Source: an uncultured Collinsella sp.
GTDB taxonomy: Bacteria; Actinomycetota; Coriobacteriia; Coriobacteriales; Coriobacteriaceae
Direction: 5' to 3'
Assembly: GCA_900542635.1 (NCBI GenBank)
Contig: UQOJ01000007.1
Span: forward strand, 1-59,729
Length of the DNA stretch: 59,729 nt
The position numbers were made by a program, and so were the translations under genes. Positions 7,827-16,519 of this stretch are shown here, piece by piece (the stretch's first letter is position 1; each line of letters starts with the position of its first letter). The notes beneath the pieces are model-generated. The model ran no database searches. It had not been told where the DNA came from and saw nothing but the letters and a program-made list of their open reading frames with translations.

Positions 7827-10800
7827 TTAGCCCAGCAGGTCGACTACGTTAAAGCCGGCGTTGCTCTTGGCGATGACTTCGCGGCTGCCAAAGACGCAGG
7901 TGGGCGACTCGGCTACGATGCGCGTCACGTCGGCGCCGAGAGTGCGCAGCTCACCGGGCGTGGCGGCGAGCATCTGGGCGCGGCGCTCCTCGCGTGCATG
8001 CGGATCGAGTCCAGCCAGATAGGTCGTGTTGCGGCGCTTGGTGAGCGCGTACGGCTTCACCGGCGCATCCATGCCGCTCACGCAGCTCACGATAAAGCCC
8101 TCAAAGGCGGCCTCGTCGGGCTCAAAGCTGCCGAGCCATTCGCCTGCGCGCGCCACGCGCTCAATCGAGGGATCGATTGCCGGGTCGCGGTAGGTGTAGA
8201 ACGCCGCCTGACGCTCGCCGGCCGCGCGGAATCCGCAGCCGTACGCGCCGCCCTTCACGCGGATCTCGTTCCACAGGTAGTCGTAGGAGAGTGCGTTGGC
8301 GGCAACCGCCCAGGCGCCTGTCACGTCGAGCCCCAAGCGACGCGGGTCGCACGCGCTTGCCGCAAAGCAGATGTCGCTGGGGATGACAAAAGCCTCGTGG
8401 CGGTCGCACGGCGTCGGCACCACGAGCGCGTCGCGGCCGGCACCGGCGCCGTCGCCAGCGTCCAGCCCCAGGTCGCCCGCGGCGGCCCAGTACGCGTTAA
8501 AGTCCTCATCGCTGCCGGTAAAGCTCGCCAGACAGCCATCGGACACAAAGATGCGGCCTGCCAGTTCGGCAAGCTTGGTGCGCAGGCCCTCCAGGCGCTC
8601 GTCAAAGTGGTCGAGCAGATCGCGCAGGAACAGGTAGAAGTCTACGCCCGAGAGCTGCTCGCGCACCACGGCCGAAGGCGAGCTGTAGCTCATCGCGCGG
8701 CCGAGCGCCGCCGAGTGTCCGTTGTTGATAAAGCCCTGCTCAAGCCCAATGCGAATCTGCGTGAGCACGTCGCGCACGCGGTCGGCGTCGGCATCCGCCA
8801 GCAGCGTGCTCGACCACACCTCGCGCGGCAGGCTCGCCAGCGCGTCGATCTTCTCGGACAGGGCGCCGGCGCTCACCAGTAGGTAGGGGTGCACGCCGTC
8901 CACGTCGGGTTGGGTCATGACCTCGGTCGTAAAGCTCAAAAAGCCCAGCTTGCCGGCGAGTAAGTTGTCGAGCTCCTCGGCCGAGTGCTCGCTCGTGGGC
9001 AGCTGTTTGAGCAGGCGGCAGAGTAGCGTCACATAGGGCAGGTCCTCAAACGCGACGCAGCTCAGGTCGAAATACTGCATGGCGTAGGCCAGACGGTTGG
9101 TGGGGATACCGTGGCGCAGGCAGGGGATGGGCACGGTCGTGTCCACAACGAGTGGCGGCTCGGGGCGTGCCTCGCCAATGTCGGACACGCGCAGGCGCGG
9201 CAGCGTGGCCTTGGCCTCGGGTGTGTCCTCGGCCTCCTGCGCGGCACGCAGCGCGGCCGTGCGCTCGACCACATCGGCCAGCTCGGCATCGGTCATGGCG
9301 TCGCGCTTGGCTGCCAGCTCGGCGGCTTCGGCACCCTCCGAACCCTCGGCGGCATCCACCGGCACCAGTTCGACCAGTGCCATATGGTCGTTTTCCAGCA
9401 CCAGCTCGCGCAGCAGGTCCTCAAAGTAGTTGCCATCCAGCTCGCCACGCAGCTCCTCGTACACCGGGCCGTACTTGAGTGCCAGCGTCGCGGCGTCGTC
9501 ATCGTAGAGCCAGATGCTCAGCGCGTCGCACGCAATGGCCACGCCGTCGGCGATACCGTAGTCGCGCTGGCGCAGGTCGTAATCGTTGCTGCTGATGATG
9601 GCTTCCAGGCGCTCGCGCGGAACGCCGTGCTCGCACAGGTCGCGGCAGGCATCCTGGAACACGCGGCGCAGCTCGCGCGCCACGCCGGGCTGCGCGTTTT
9701 GCAGCATGATGAGCTCGTAGGGCTGCAGGCTTTCGGCCGCGGTGTAGCTCACCACGTTGCCGCCCAGGCCGGCGGCCAGAATGGCCTTCTTAACCGGCGC
9801 CTCGTTGGAACCCAACAGTGCCTCGAACAGGATGTCCGCCGCGATCGTGCGCTTACGGTCGAGTGCGCTGCCCAGCACCAGGCCCAGGCCCACCAGGGCG
9901 TTCTCGGGCGTAGTGGCCATCTCAACGCGCTTATACTCGCAGGTCACAGGCTCCTGCACGCCCAGCGGATTGGGCGCCAGCGTGGACGGGTCCTCGCCGG
10001 CGGCGACGGCTGCGTCCATGTGCCGGCTTGCGGCACTCGGCTGCGACAGATAGCGCCCGTCCAAAAAGGCCAGCGCGCGGTCCACGTCCAGGTCGCCGTA
10101 GAGCGTGATGTAGGAGTTGGAAGGATTGTAGTGGCGCGCGTGCGTGTCCAGGAACTGCTCGTAGGTGAGCGCGGGAATTGCGCGCGGGTCGCCGCCGCTC
10201 TCGTGCGCATAGGCGGTGTCGGGATAGAGTGCGGCGTTGACGGCGTCGTCCAGCACACTCATGGGGTCGGACAGCGCACCCTTCATCTCGTTGAACACCA
10301 CGCCGTTATAGCGCAGCGTGCCCTCGCGCAGTCTGGCGGCGCTGCCGTCGCCCTCGCCTTCGGCGCCCTGCGGCAGGTCCAGCTCGTAGTGCCAGCCCTC
10401 CTGCTCAAAAATGGTCGGCTTGGTATAGATGGCCGGGTTGAACACCGCGTCCAGGTACACGTCCATCAGGTTGTACAGATCCTGCTCGTTGGTGGTGGCA
10501 ACGGGGTAGATGGTCTTGTCTGGGTAGGTCATGGCGTTGAGAAACGTCTGCATGGAGCTCTTGATCAGGTCGACAAACGGCTCCTTGACGGGGAACTTAG
10601 CCGATCCGCACAGCACCGAGTGCTCAAGAATATGGAACACGCCGGTGGAATCGGCCGGCGGCGTCTTAAAGCCAATGGCAAAGGCCTTGTTTTCGTCGTC
10701 GCACGCCAGGTACAGCAGGCGAGCACCCGAGGCAGTGTGGCGCAGCACGTAAGCGTCAGAGTCGAGCTCGGGCACGGTCTCGCAGCGCTCGACGGTAAAG

Positions 10801-10871
10801 CCGTGGCAGGTGGTGCCGGGCACCAGCAGCGCGGCGGCAGCGGCGCGCGGGTCGGTTGAGGTGGTAGGCAT
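7827..10871 (-). CDS. M16C zinc metallopeptidase (PreP-like, insulinase family)
   Basis: A 1014-residue protein of the M16C (presequence protease-like) family, which degrades unfolded peptides in a closed two-half chamber. The inverted zinc motif HILEH with following SVLCGS is near residue 80, and the downstream Glu-bearing segment (NGVVFNEMKGALSDP) follows at about 200. The two M16 halves with the M16C-associated linker fill the rest; the C-terminal half carries the family YDYLWNEIRVKGGAYG element. Start 10871 is chosen over an upstream in-frame ATG because AAAGGAG lies just before it. No signal peptide, so it is likely cytosolic and used for peptide nutrition or turnover. Confidence 0.9.
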   Translation of the reverse strand: MPTTSTDPRAAAAALLVPGTTCHGFTVERCETVPELDSDAYVLRHTASGARLLYLACDDENKAFAIGFKTPPADSTGVFHILEHSVLCGSAKFPVKEPFVDLIKSSMQTFLNAMTYPDKTIYPVATTNEQDLYNLMDVYLDAVFNPAIYTKPTIFEQEGWHYELDLPQGAEGEGDGSAARLREGTLRYNGVVFNEMKGALSDPMSVLDDAVNAALYPDTAYAHESGGDPRAIPALTYEQFLDTHARHYNPSNSYITLYGDLDVDRALAFLDGRYLSQPSAASRHMDAAVAAGEDPSTLAPNPLGVQEPVTCEYKRVEMATTPENALVGLGLVLGSALDRKRTIAADILFEALLGSNEAPVKKAILAAGLGGNVVSYTAAESLQPYELIMLQNAQPGVARELRRVFQDACRDLCEHGVPRERLEAIISSNDYDLRQRDYGIADGVAIACDALSIWLYDDDAATLALKYGPVYEELRGELDGNYFEDLLRELVLENDHMALVELVPVDAAEGSEGAEAAELAAKRDAMTDAELADVVERTAALRAAQEAEDTPEAKATLPRLRVSDIGEARPEPPLVVDTTVPIPCLRHGIPTNRLAYAMQYFDLSCVAFEDLPYVTLLCRLLKQLPTSEHSAEELDNLLAGKLGFLSFTTEVMTQPDVDGVHPYLLVSAGALSEKIDALASLPREVWSSTLLADADADRVRDVLTQIRIGLEQGFINNGHSAALGRAMSYSSPSAVVREQLSGVDFYLFLRDLLDHFDERLEGLRTKLAELAGRIFVSDGCLASFTGSDEDFNAYWAAAGDLGLDAGDGAGAGRDALVVPTPCDRHEAFVIPSDICFAASACDPRRLGLDVTGAWAVAANALSYDYLWNEIRVKGGAYGCGFRAAGERQAAFYTYRDPAIDPSIERVARAGEWLGSFEPDEAAFEGFIVSCVSGMDAPVKPYALTKRRNTTYLAGLDPHAREERRAQMLAATPGELRTLGADVTRIVAESPTCVFGSREVIAKSNAGFNVVDLLG

Positions 10872-11103
10872 ATGCAGTCTCCTTTGACGCCCCAGCGGGG
10901 GCGAATCGAGTTGAATCCTCGAGAGTATACCCATATGGGGCCGCGGCTCTGCGGCGAACTGACGACGATGCAGCCGGATTGGGCATAGGTCCCGCGTGCT
11001 CGCCGCACGAGCGTGGAAAATTGGACACTCTCGATATCCGACCGTCCGAAAATCCTCGCTCGTCCATCACTCGCGTATCTCTCGTCTCTCATTCGTCTCT
11101 AAT

Positions 11104-11325
11104 ATGAGAGATGACAGGAAGATGAGAGAAAAATATGAGAGATAACTGAGCAGCAAAGAGACAGGCAATCATGGTATTGTCTCAATACCGATTGTTCTAC
11201 CAGCAAAAATATGTATAAATGAAGCAAATGGTAGACATTCCATCTCTATCTATCTCTTATCTCTAAGCCGAGAGATAGAGAGATAAATGAGAGATAATTA
11301 CGAGAGATAACTGAGAGACGAGGGA
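11104..11325. repeat. GAGAGATAA repeat field upstream of AlbA_2 regulator
   Basis: GAGAGATAA occurs at 11137-11145, 11278-11286, 11289-11297 and 11302-11310, with near copies at 11106-11114, 11124-11132 and 11270-11278, and reverse copies TTATCTCT at 11257-11264 and TATCTCT at 11251-11257. The cluster brackets a promoter. The spacing of the right-hand copies is about 11-13 bases, roughly one helical turn, as expected for cooperative operator sites. Not CRISPR-like: units are too short and spacers too small. Confidence 0.75.
11173..11219 (+). promoter_or_regulatory. Promoter with upstream palindrome
   Basis: TTGTTC (11192-11197) and TATAAA (11214-11219) are 16 bases apart. A perfect inverted repeat GGTATTG/CAATACC (11173-11189, spacer TCT) lies immediately upstream of the -35 box. 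Expected to drive the AlbA_2-type gene at 11373, giving a leader of about 145 bases that includes the right-hand GAGAGATAA cluster. Confidence 0.55.
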
Positions 11326-11372
11326 AATCTATCCGCGGCATTCTCCGCAGGACCGAGCGAAAGGACGTGCAG

Positions 11373-12839
11373 ATGAACGAAAACGAGCTGACCGGTCTGC
11401 TTGAGTCTTTAAGGCGTATGGGCTCGGATGATCTTAACGTCGAAGTGAAGGAGAGCGCCACGACGCTTTCCCGCGACGTGTGGGAAACGGTGAGCGCATT
11501 CGCGAACACTGCCGGCGGAATCATCGTGCTCGGAGTGAGTGAGCGCGCAGGTTTTGTCCCGGTTGAGAACTTCGAGACCGAGAAAGTGCTCAACCAATTT
11601 GTGTCAGGCATGGGTGATGCGGGCGGTCGAGGAAAGCTGGCCAATCCGCCCAAATACACGATCGAGCGAGTGGAGCTTCAGGGCGTCATCGTTCTCGTCA
11701 TTACGATTGAGGAGCTCGATCCGTCGAGCAAGCCCTGCTATGTCATAGAGCGGGGCGCCCAGGGCGGCAGCTACAAGCGCATCGATGACAAAGATGTGCC
11801 GCTTTCATCGACCGAGGTGCTCGCATTGGCGTCATACGGTCGAGCGACTCCGAGCGATCGCGACGAGGTGGCGGGTGCGGGCGCGGACGATCTCGATGAG
11901 ACGCTGGTCGACCGTACGATAGATCGGGCTTTCTCGTTGACGCCCCGGGCAATGCGCGGCGCGCCGGACAAACAAACGAAGCTGGAGCGCCTAAATATCC
12001 TTGATTCCCAGGGCAATGTCACCAAGGCTGGACTCCTAGTTGTGGGCACCTACCCTCAGCAGTTCTATCCCAAGCTCTTCATTGACGTGGCTGTCCATGC
12101 GGGAACTCAGAAGGGCATGGCGGGGTCGCTGAGGTTCATGGACCGCACAATCTGTGAGGGAACGTTGGGCGAAATGATCTCGGATGCCGTCGCAGCCGTC
12201 GCCAAGAATTTGCGGCGAACCTCGACCGTCCAAGGCGTCTCGCGTGTCGACTCGCTTGAGATTCCCGAGGAGGTTCTGCGCGAGGCAATCGCCAACGCCG
12301 TAATCCATCGAGCATACGGGGATCGGTTCTGTGGACAATCGATTGCCGTCGACGTCTTTGACAATCGTGTCGAGGTGACGAATCCTGGCGGCCTTTACGG
12401 GGGAAAGACTCGCGAGAACTTGTTTGACGGCAGCTCCCGATGCCGTAACGCGACGCTTGTGAAGCTCATGTCGATTGTTCCGCTGCCGGATGGCGCAGGT
12501 TCGCCGGCTGAGGGCAATGGCTCGGGCATCCCGATGATGATCGATGCCATGCGCGCGCATGGTCTGGCCGAGCCCCTGTTCTGCCCGGGATTCGATCGGT
12601 TCAAGGTCGTACTTTACCGTTCAAAGATCGAGCCGGTCGATCATGGCGGGGGCTTAATTGTGACGGCACTCAAACACCACGGCGAGCTGGGGACGCGCGA
12701 GCTGGCAGAGCACACAGGGCTCACAATTTCCCAGGTTAGGTCGCGCGTCAACGCGCTCATTGCTCAAGGCGAGCTTGAGCCCACGGCGCCGGCGACGAGC
12801 CGCAACCGCAAGTATCGACTGTCAGAGCGCGTGGAATAA
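11373..12839 (+). CDS. AlbA_2/Schlafen-type DNA-binding protein with ATPase-like and winged-helix domains
   Basis: A 488-residue COG2865-type protein. Residues about 15-150 are the AlbA_2 (divergent Schlafen core) domain with the VEVKESATTLSRDVWETVSAFANTAGG and IIVLGV signature; the middle is a GHKL-like (HATPase_c_4) segment with the REAIANAVIHRAY motif and the NPGGL turn; the C-terminal 70 residues are a winged helix (LGTRELAEHTGLTISQVRSRVNALI). Members act as transcriptional regulators or in stress/defence contexts; the function here is unknown. The GTG two codons upstream is rejected because AAAGGA is spaced for ATG 11373. The repeat field upstream suggests autoregulation. Confidence 0.82.
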   Translation: MNENELTGLLESLRRMGSDDLNVEVKESATTLSRDVWETVSAFANTAGGIIVLGVSERAGFVPVENFETEKVLNQFVSGMGDAGGRGKLANPPKYTIERVELQGVIVLVITIEELDPSSKPCYVIERGAQGGSYKRIDDKDVPLSSTEVLALASYGRATPSDRDEVAGAGADDLDETLVDRTIDRAFSLTPRAMRGAPDKQTKLERLNILDSQGNVTKAGLLVVGTYPQQFYPKLFIDVAVHAGTQKGMAGSLRFMDRTICEGTLGEMISDAVAAVAKNLRRTSTVQGVSRVDSLEIPEEVLREAIANAVIHRAYGDRFCGQSIAVDVFDNRVEVTNPGGLYGGKTRENLFDGSSRCRNATLVKLMSIVPLPDGAGSPAEGNGSGIPMMIDAMRAHGLAEPLFCPGFDRFKVVLYRSKIEPVDHGGGLIVTALKHHGELGTRELAEHTGLTISQVRSRVNALIAQGELEPTAPATSRNRKYRLSERVE

Positions 12840-12939
12840 ATGCGTTAGTGGACGAGGCGACCCAATAATCGACCCTCAATTGGCGCCCACTAAGGTAAAG
12901 CGGTTGTTGCCCAGTCGACGGTGATGCTCAAGACTCGGC

Positions 12940-13431
12940 TTACGCCGGCATGGCCCCGAACCCGTCCATCAAGAACAGCCTAAGAACCAGCTTGATGACA
13001 TTTCCCGGTTTGACTTCAGCCGTGCCAAAGACGTGGCGCTCGGCGAGCTCGCTGCAGTATGCATAGATGTCGCGGATAAGGTCCGCGCCCGAAAGCGTAA
13101 ACATGTAGCCTGCGTCCGAAAGCGCATTGGGCGCGGCGGGCAACTTGGCCATGTGGCAGAACGTTTGCAGGTCGGGCGCCATAGCGTCCTGGTAGCCAAG
13201 ATGGCTGCCGTCTTCTTGTGCGACGAGTTCCAGCTGGCGTACTCGATTCAGCGCCGCTGCCAGCACAAAGCTCGGTGTGGGAGCATTGACATCCTCCGTG
13301 CTCGCCACGAGTCTGCCTGCTGCCTGCGTGACAAGCCAAGCGACCTCGCGCTGGCAACGCACGGCCTTGCGTGTAACCGGCTTGATGGACGAAGAAGAAA
13401 CGCTTCCCTTAGGCGGATTCGAAACAGCCAC
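12940..13431 (-). CDS. Hypothetical protein
   Basis: A 163-residue protein I do not recognise. It starts with a GTG preceded by GGAGG at good spacing. The first 25 residues are Ser/Lys/Pro-rich and probably disordered; the rest looks helical with a hydrophobic C terminus (VIKLVLRLFLMDGFGAMPA). A minus-strand TATACT (13489-13494) about 60 bases upstream is a likely -10. It is divergent from the HNH nuclease gene and sits inside the accessory stretch between the AlbA_2 regulator and tRNA-Val. No signal peptide. Confidence 0.6.
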   Translation of the reverse strand: MAVSNPPKGSVSSSSIKPVTRKAVRCQREVAWLVTQAAGRLVASTEDVNAPTPSFVLAAALNRVRQLELVAQEDGSHLGYQDAMAPDLQTFCHMAKLPAAPNALSDAGYMFTLSGADLIRDIYAYCSELAERHVFGTAEVKPGNVIKLVLRLFLMDGFGAMPA

Positions 13432-13646
13432 AAGAACCTCCCATGAACGACCCGGCCCAACAAGCCCGGATGAAACACGTGCTACATCAGTATACAGGGG
13501 AGTGGGGTAGCGGGGTACAAGCGCGCCAGCGGCAAACCGAGAGCATCAACGATGTGCCGATCGCGGAATGAGATCTCGTAATAATTGACTCTCGACCATA
13601 TTATTGAGGGGTATGACTCGCATTCGTATGGTTGTAGGTGCTGGCG

Positions 13647-14729
13647 ATGAACGACATTGACCTTGCTGTTCCGTTGATGGATGGACCAAGCTATGACCGT
13701 GCCTGCAGTCTCGTGCCTTCCGAATACGTTGAGGCATGGGAGTGGTTTCTGGGTGAGGAACAGCGCGGCGGCGTTTGGACCAGCCTTCCGCACCACACCA
13801 AGGAAGATAGCCCTCAGTATCAGTATCGTTTGAGAATTGGCTCGGACTTCTTTCCCGTAACGCGGGATTCAGGGATCTTCTGGCCGGGCCAGGATCGGGT
13901 GAAGCAAGATCCCAATAAGATCTTTGCGCTTTCGGTCCATAACTCTAAAAAGAGCTTCTACACCGATGTGCCTCCGCTCAATTTGGACGATGGTACGTGG
14001 GTCATTAAGTACTCGGTTCAAGCGCCGGGTACCGTTGGTTTTCGAGACCAGAATTACAACCGTAAAATGCTCAACTGCATGGAATGTGGCGTTCCAGTCG
14101 GAGTCATATTTGCAACCGAGGTGGGCTACAAGGTGCTCGGCCTTGCATTTGTTGAACGGTTCGAGCCCGAAAACGGATGGTTTGTTCTGCACGGTCCTGT
14201 TCATAAAGGCGGACCGGACCCTCGTTTTGCGCCCGACATGAGTTATCTGAAGCACATGCCCGTCGATATTGAGTTTGCCGGACAGGGTACGACCGACGAC
14301 GAAAAGGTCCGCTATGCGTTAAGGCGCGAGCGATTGGGGCAGCAATGGTTCCGCAAGCAGCTCGTTGCCGCCTATGATGGCCGTTGCGCGGTGTCGGACT
14401 GCGGCGTCAGCGAAGCCCTGGAGGCTGCACATATCGAGAATTACTCGGGACCCAAATCGCAGGTTGCCAGCAACGGCATTCTGCTTCGGCGCGATCTTCA
14501 TTCCCTATTTGATGCTCACCTGATTTCGTTTGAGCCTGTTTGCGGCGAATATCGGCTGTGCGGATCGTACCTGCTGGATAAGACCGACTACGTTTCCTTT
14601 GCGGGTGCGACGCTAAGGCAGCCGAATGAGCGTCAGTGGCGACCCAATACGGTGTTTCTTGAGGCCCATCGCATTGAGTTCGATCGTTCGGAAAAGAAGC
14701 GTGAAAAGGCGGGGCTTCTGCCGTATTAG
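13647..14729 (+). CDS. HNH endonuclease with N-terminal PUA/SRA-like region (putative modification-dependent nuclease)
   Basis: A 360-residue protein. The C-terminal half holds an HNH domain (about residues 240-300): DGRCAVSDCG, then ALEAAHIENY with the His before Ile-Glu, then SNGILLRRDLHSLFD, the N-x-L/H pattern of metal-binding HNH nucleases. The N-terminal 200 residues include NRKMLNCMECGVPVGVI and a GYKVLGLAFVE strand, reminiscent of SRA/PUA-like modified-base readers; this match is by eye and tentative. No methyltransferase is adjacent, so a stand-alone type IV restriction nuclease is the best guess. ATG 13647 is preferred (AGGTG upstream); GTG 13638 is possible. Base composition is lower in GC than its neighbours, consistent with transfer. 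Confidence 0.72.
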   Translation: MNDIDLAVPLMDGPSYDRACSLVPSEYVEAWEWFLGEEQRGGVWTSLPHHTKEDSPQYQYRLRIGSDFFPVTRDSGIFWPGQDRVKQDPNKIFALSVHNSKKSFYTDVPPLNLDDGTWVIKYSVQAPGTVGFRDQNYNRKMLNCMECGVPVGVIFATEVGYKVLGLAFVERFEPENGWFVLHGPVHKGGPDPRFAPDMSYLKHMPVDIEFAGQGTTDDEKVRYALRRERLGQQWFRKQLVAAYDGRCAVSDCGVSEALEAAHIENYSGPKSQVASNGILLRRDLHSLFDAHLISFEPVCGEYRLCGSYLLDKTDYVSFAGATLRQPNERQWRPNTVFLEAHRIEFDRSEKKREKAGLLPY

Positions 14730-14851
14730 CGTATTTGGCTTTGGCATTCTTTGACGATCGTGTTGTTTGATCGGATCGCGTGGCGATGCAATCTCGCGCA
14801 CGCCTGCCGGTGCATGCTCTTCCTGTTTTGTATAGCGAGAGGGGAGCGTGT

Positions 14852-15136
14852 ATGAGCTGGCGAGGCGATATTGCGATGGGGAAGTACGGAAAACTGCCGT
14901 GTGCCCTTATCGACAACAATATGTTTCCGAGCGTAGAGGTTGATTGCGGGTCGTTTGTCGTCACCTGCCCTTGCTGCGGCTCGCAAATACCGTGTCTCGA
15001 CATTCGGTTCATCGATGCGCGTGACAGACTCAGCGACGAAGTGAGAAAACAGACAGGCGTTCATATGCCGGTGTATCCGGAGAAATGCCCTGTTTGTGGC
15101 CTCGATATCGTGTATGACGCCGGCGACGAGGGATAG
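14852..15136 (+). CDS. Small zinc-ribbon protein
   Basis: A 94-residue protein with two cysteine knuckles, CPCCG (about residue 40) with a following Cys, and CPVCG (about residue 80), which together can bind one or more zinc ions. I do not recognise a family. ATG 14852 is preceded by GAGGGGAG; the frame is open 24 codons further upstream but without a ribosome site. It follows the HNH nuclease in the same direction with a 122-base gap and may belong to the same accessory module. Confidence 0.6.
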   Translation: MSWRGDIAMGKYGKLPCALIDNNMFPSVEVDCGSFVVTCPCCGSQIPCLDIRFIDARDRLSDEVRKQTGVHMPVYPEKCPVCGLDIVYDAGDEG

Positions 15137-15174
15137 GTGATGCGGAGGAGCTGGCTGTGAAGGCATCTCCGTCC

Positions 15175-15861
15175 CTACAAATAAACCCCCTCACCGAGTT
15201 GCCTGTGGAACTCGGCGTGATGGTCGCGTGCCCAGGTAAAGAGCGCCTGGTCAAAGTCGGTACGCGCGGCCGGGACGCCAAAGACGCCGACAACTTCGAC
15301 GCGCACAAACTCCAGTGCCGGCAGCTTGTTGATGGCAGTGAGGGCAAACGGGGACGAGGGCTCCTCGAACAGATAGCGGCTGCCTTGCAGCGCGTCGCAA
15401 CTGGTGCACGTGTTGCCGAGCGACGGGGCTTTGGAGGCTCGCGCGCCTACGGGCTTGTAGCCGCAGCGCTTATGAAGGTAGTCGCGGATCTCGCCCGGCA
15501 CGCAGCCAAGAGCGGGCACGATGGCGAGTGCGTTGGCGTTGGCCGTGTCGATGGCAATGTGCCCGGCTTCGTTGGGCGCGTGCGCGATGGCGATGCTCTC
15601 GTCGTTATCGGTTCGATAGGGGATGCCGAAGGCCGCGACCGAGGTCTCTTTGTGACACTTCCAGCACTCGCGCTTGCCCAGCACCAGATATATATACGGT
15701 GCGGAAGGGTCGGATCGGTCTACGCCGGGCAGCCACTCGGCAAAGGGCTCGGGGTTGACGCCGCTGGGTACATACCAGATCTTCTTGGTCCGGTCCCATT
15801 TGGCGCCCAGCGCCTTGGCTTCTTCTTTGCGTGAAAAGGGAACATCGAGCTCGGTGCGCAT
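15175..15861 (-). CDS. DUF5710 domain-containing protein
   Basis: A 228-residue protein. The first 40 residues match DUF5710 (LDVPFSRKEEAKALGAKWD then KKIWYVP), a small domain common in mobile-element primases and DNA-processing proteins. It is followed by zinc-knuckle-like CWKCHKE and another Cys pair (NTCTSCD). The middle and C-terminal parts are unfamiliar. The frame is open 91 codons further upstream, but ATG 15861 has AAGGAG and begins exactly at the domain. The stop nearly abuts the zinc-ribbon gene's end (convergent, 38 bases apart). The 250 bases upstream (15862-16110) hold no gene I can support. Confidence 0.75.
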   Translation of the reverse strand: MRTELDVPFSRKEEAKALGAKWDRTKKIWYVPSGVNPEPFAEWLPGVDRSDPSAPYIYLVLGKRECWKCHKETSVAAFGIPYRTDNDESIAIAHAPNEAGHIAIDTANANALAIVPALGCVPGEIRDYLHKRCGYKPVGARASKAPSLGNTCTSCDALQGSRYLFEEPSSPFALTAINKLPALEFVRVEVVGVFGVPAARTDFDQALFTWARDHHAEFHRQLGEGVYL

Positions 15862-16110
15862 GGCGGCTCCTTGGTTCTGCAGGTGCAAGTGGCTCAAGGA
15901 TACCGCAGGGCGCAGACATCGCGGCGTTTTGCTGAGAAGCTGCGGCTCGGATGGGTTCGAGACGCGTTGGCCTCGGCCTCGGTGGCTATTGGGGTGGTTT
16001 TGATTGACTGCGGAGTTAGCCGGGATAGGCACCTGGGTCGCTGACGCGGTTTTGTGTATGGGCAGGGTGGTTGCTTGGGCGGTTGGAGCTGCCAGCGGAT
16101 TTGGCGACAT

Positions 16111-16147
16111 AAAACAAAACAGCCCAGAGGACATAGCCTCTGAGCTG
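16111..16147 (-). terminator. Terminator of tRNA-Val
   Basis: Read on the minus strand, CAGCTCAGAGG pairs with CCTCTGGGCTG around CTATGT (one mismatch-like G-U step), followed by TTTTGTTTT. It lies nine bases past the tRNA 3' end. Confidence 0.8.
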
Positions 16148-16155
16148 CGAACATT

Positions 16156-16230
16156 TGGTGGGCGTTAGAAGATTTGAACTTCTGACCTCTTCCGTGTCAG
16201 GGAAGCGCTCTCCCCCTGAGCTAAACGCCC
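16156..16230 (-). tRNA. tRNA-Val (anticodon GAC)
   Basis: A full cloverleaf on the minus strand: acceptor GGGCGTT/AACGCCC, D stem GCTC/GAGC, anticodon stem CTTCC/GGAAG with loop CTGACAC, T stem AGAAG/CTTCT with TTCAAAT, and an encoded CCA (16156-16158). Its downstream flank is free of integrase; the accessory stretch 11-16 kb lies on the 3' side of this gene. Confidence 0.96.
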
Positions 16231-16259
16231 GATCAAGGGTGCGCAAGCGCGCAAGGGAT

Positions 16260-16288
16260 AATATAACGGAGCCTGAACTCGGTGGCAA
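16260..16288 (-). promoter_or_regulatory. tRNA-Val promoter
   Basis: On the minus strand TTGCCA (16283-16288) and TATATT (16260-16265) are 17 bases apart, ending 30 bases before the tRNA 5' end. The rest of the 16231-16519 gap shows no gene. Confidence 0.6.
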
Positions 16289-16519
16289 GAACATTTTTAA
16301 AAATCGCTTACATTGTGGAATTCGGGGGCTTTGTCATATCCATTTCAAAAGAGCCCGCTGCCGCGATTTGGCTGTCGCATAATGCAAGGCCATTGCGGTA
16401 TCGAGCTATGGAAAGACGCCTGCGGAATTGTCCTACCGATAAGCGGACAAGCCTCCAGCTGGTGACTTCGCCGTGGTAAGGTAAGCCGAATTGCTTCCAG
16501 ACTGTTTCGGGGGAGTGGA

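Noticed and set aside
9111..10859. 582-codon plus-strand frame opposite the M16C peptidase
   Set aside because: Shadow frame created by biased third positions; the minus-strand gene has an intact HxxEH family motif.
11104..11325. CRISPR-like repeats
   Set aside because: Repeat units are only 9-11 bases with irregular spacers of 2-130 bases; no cas genes.
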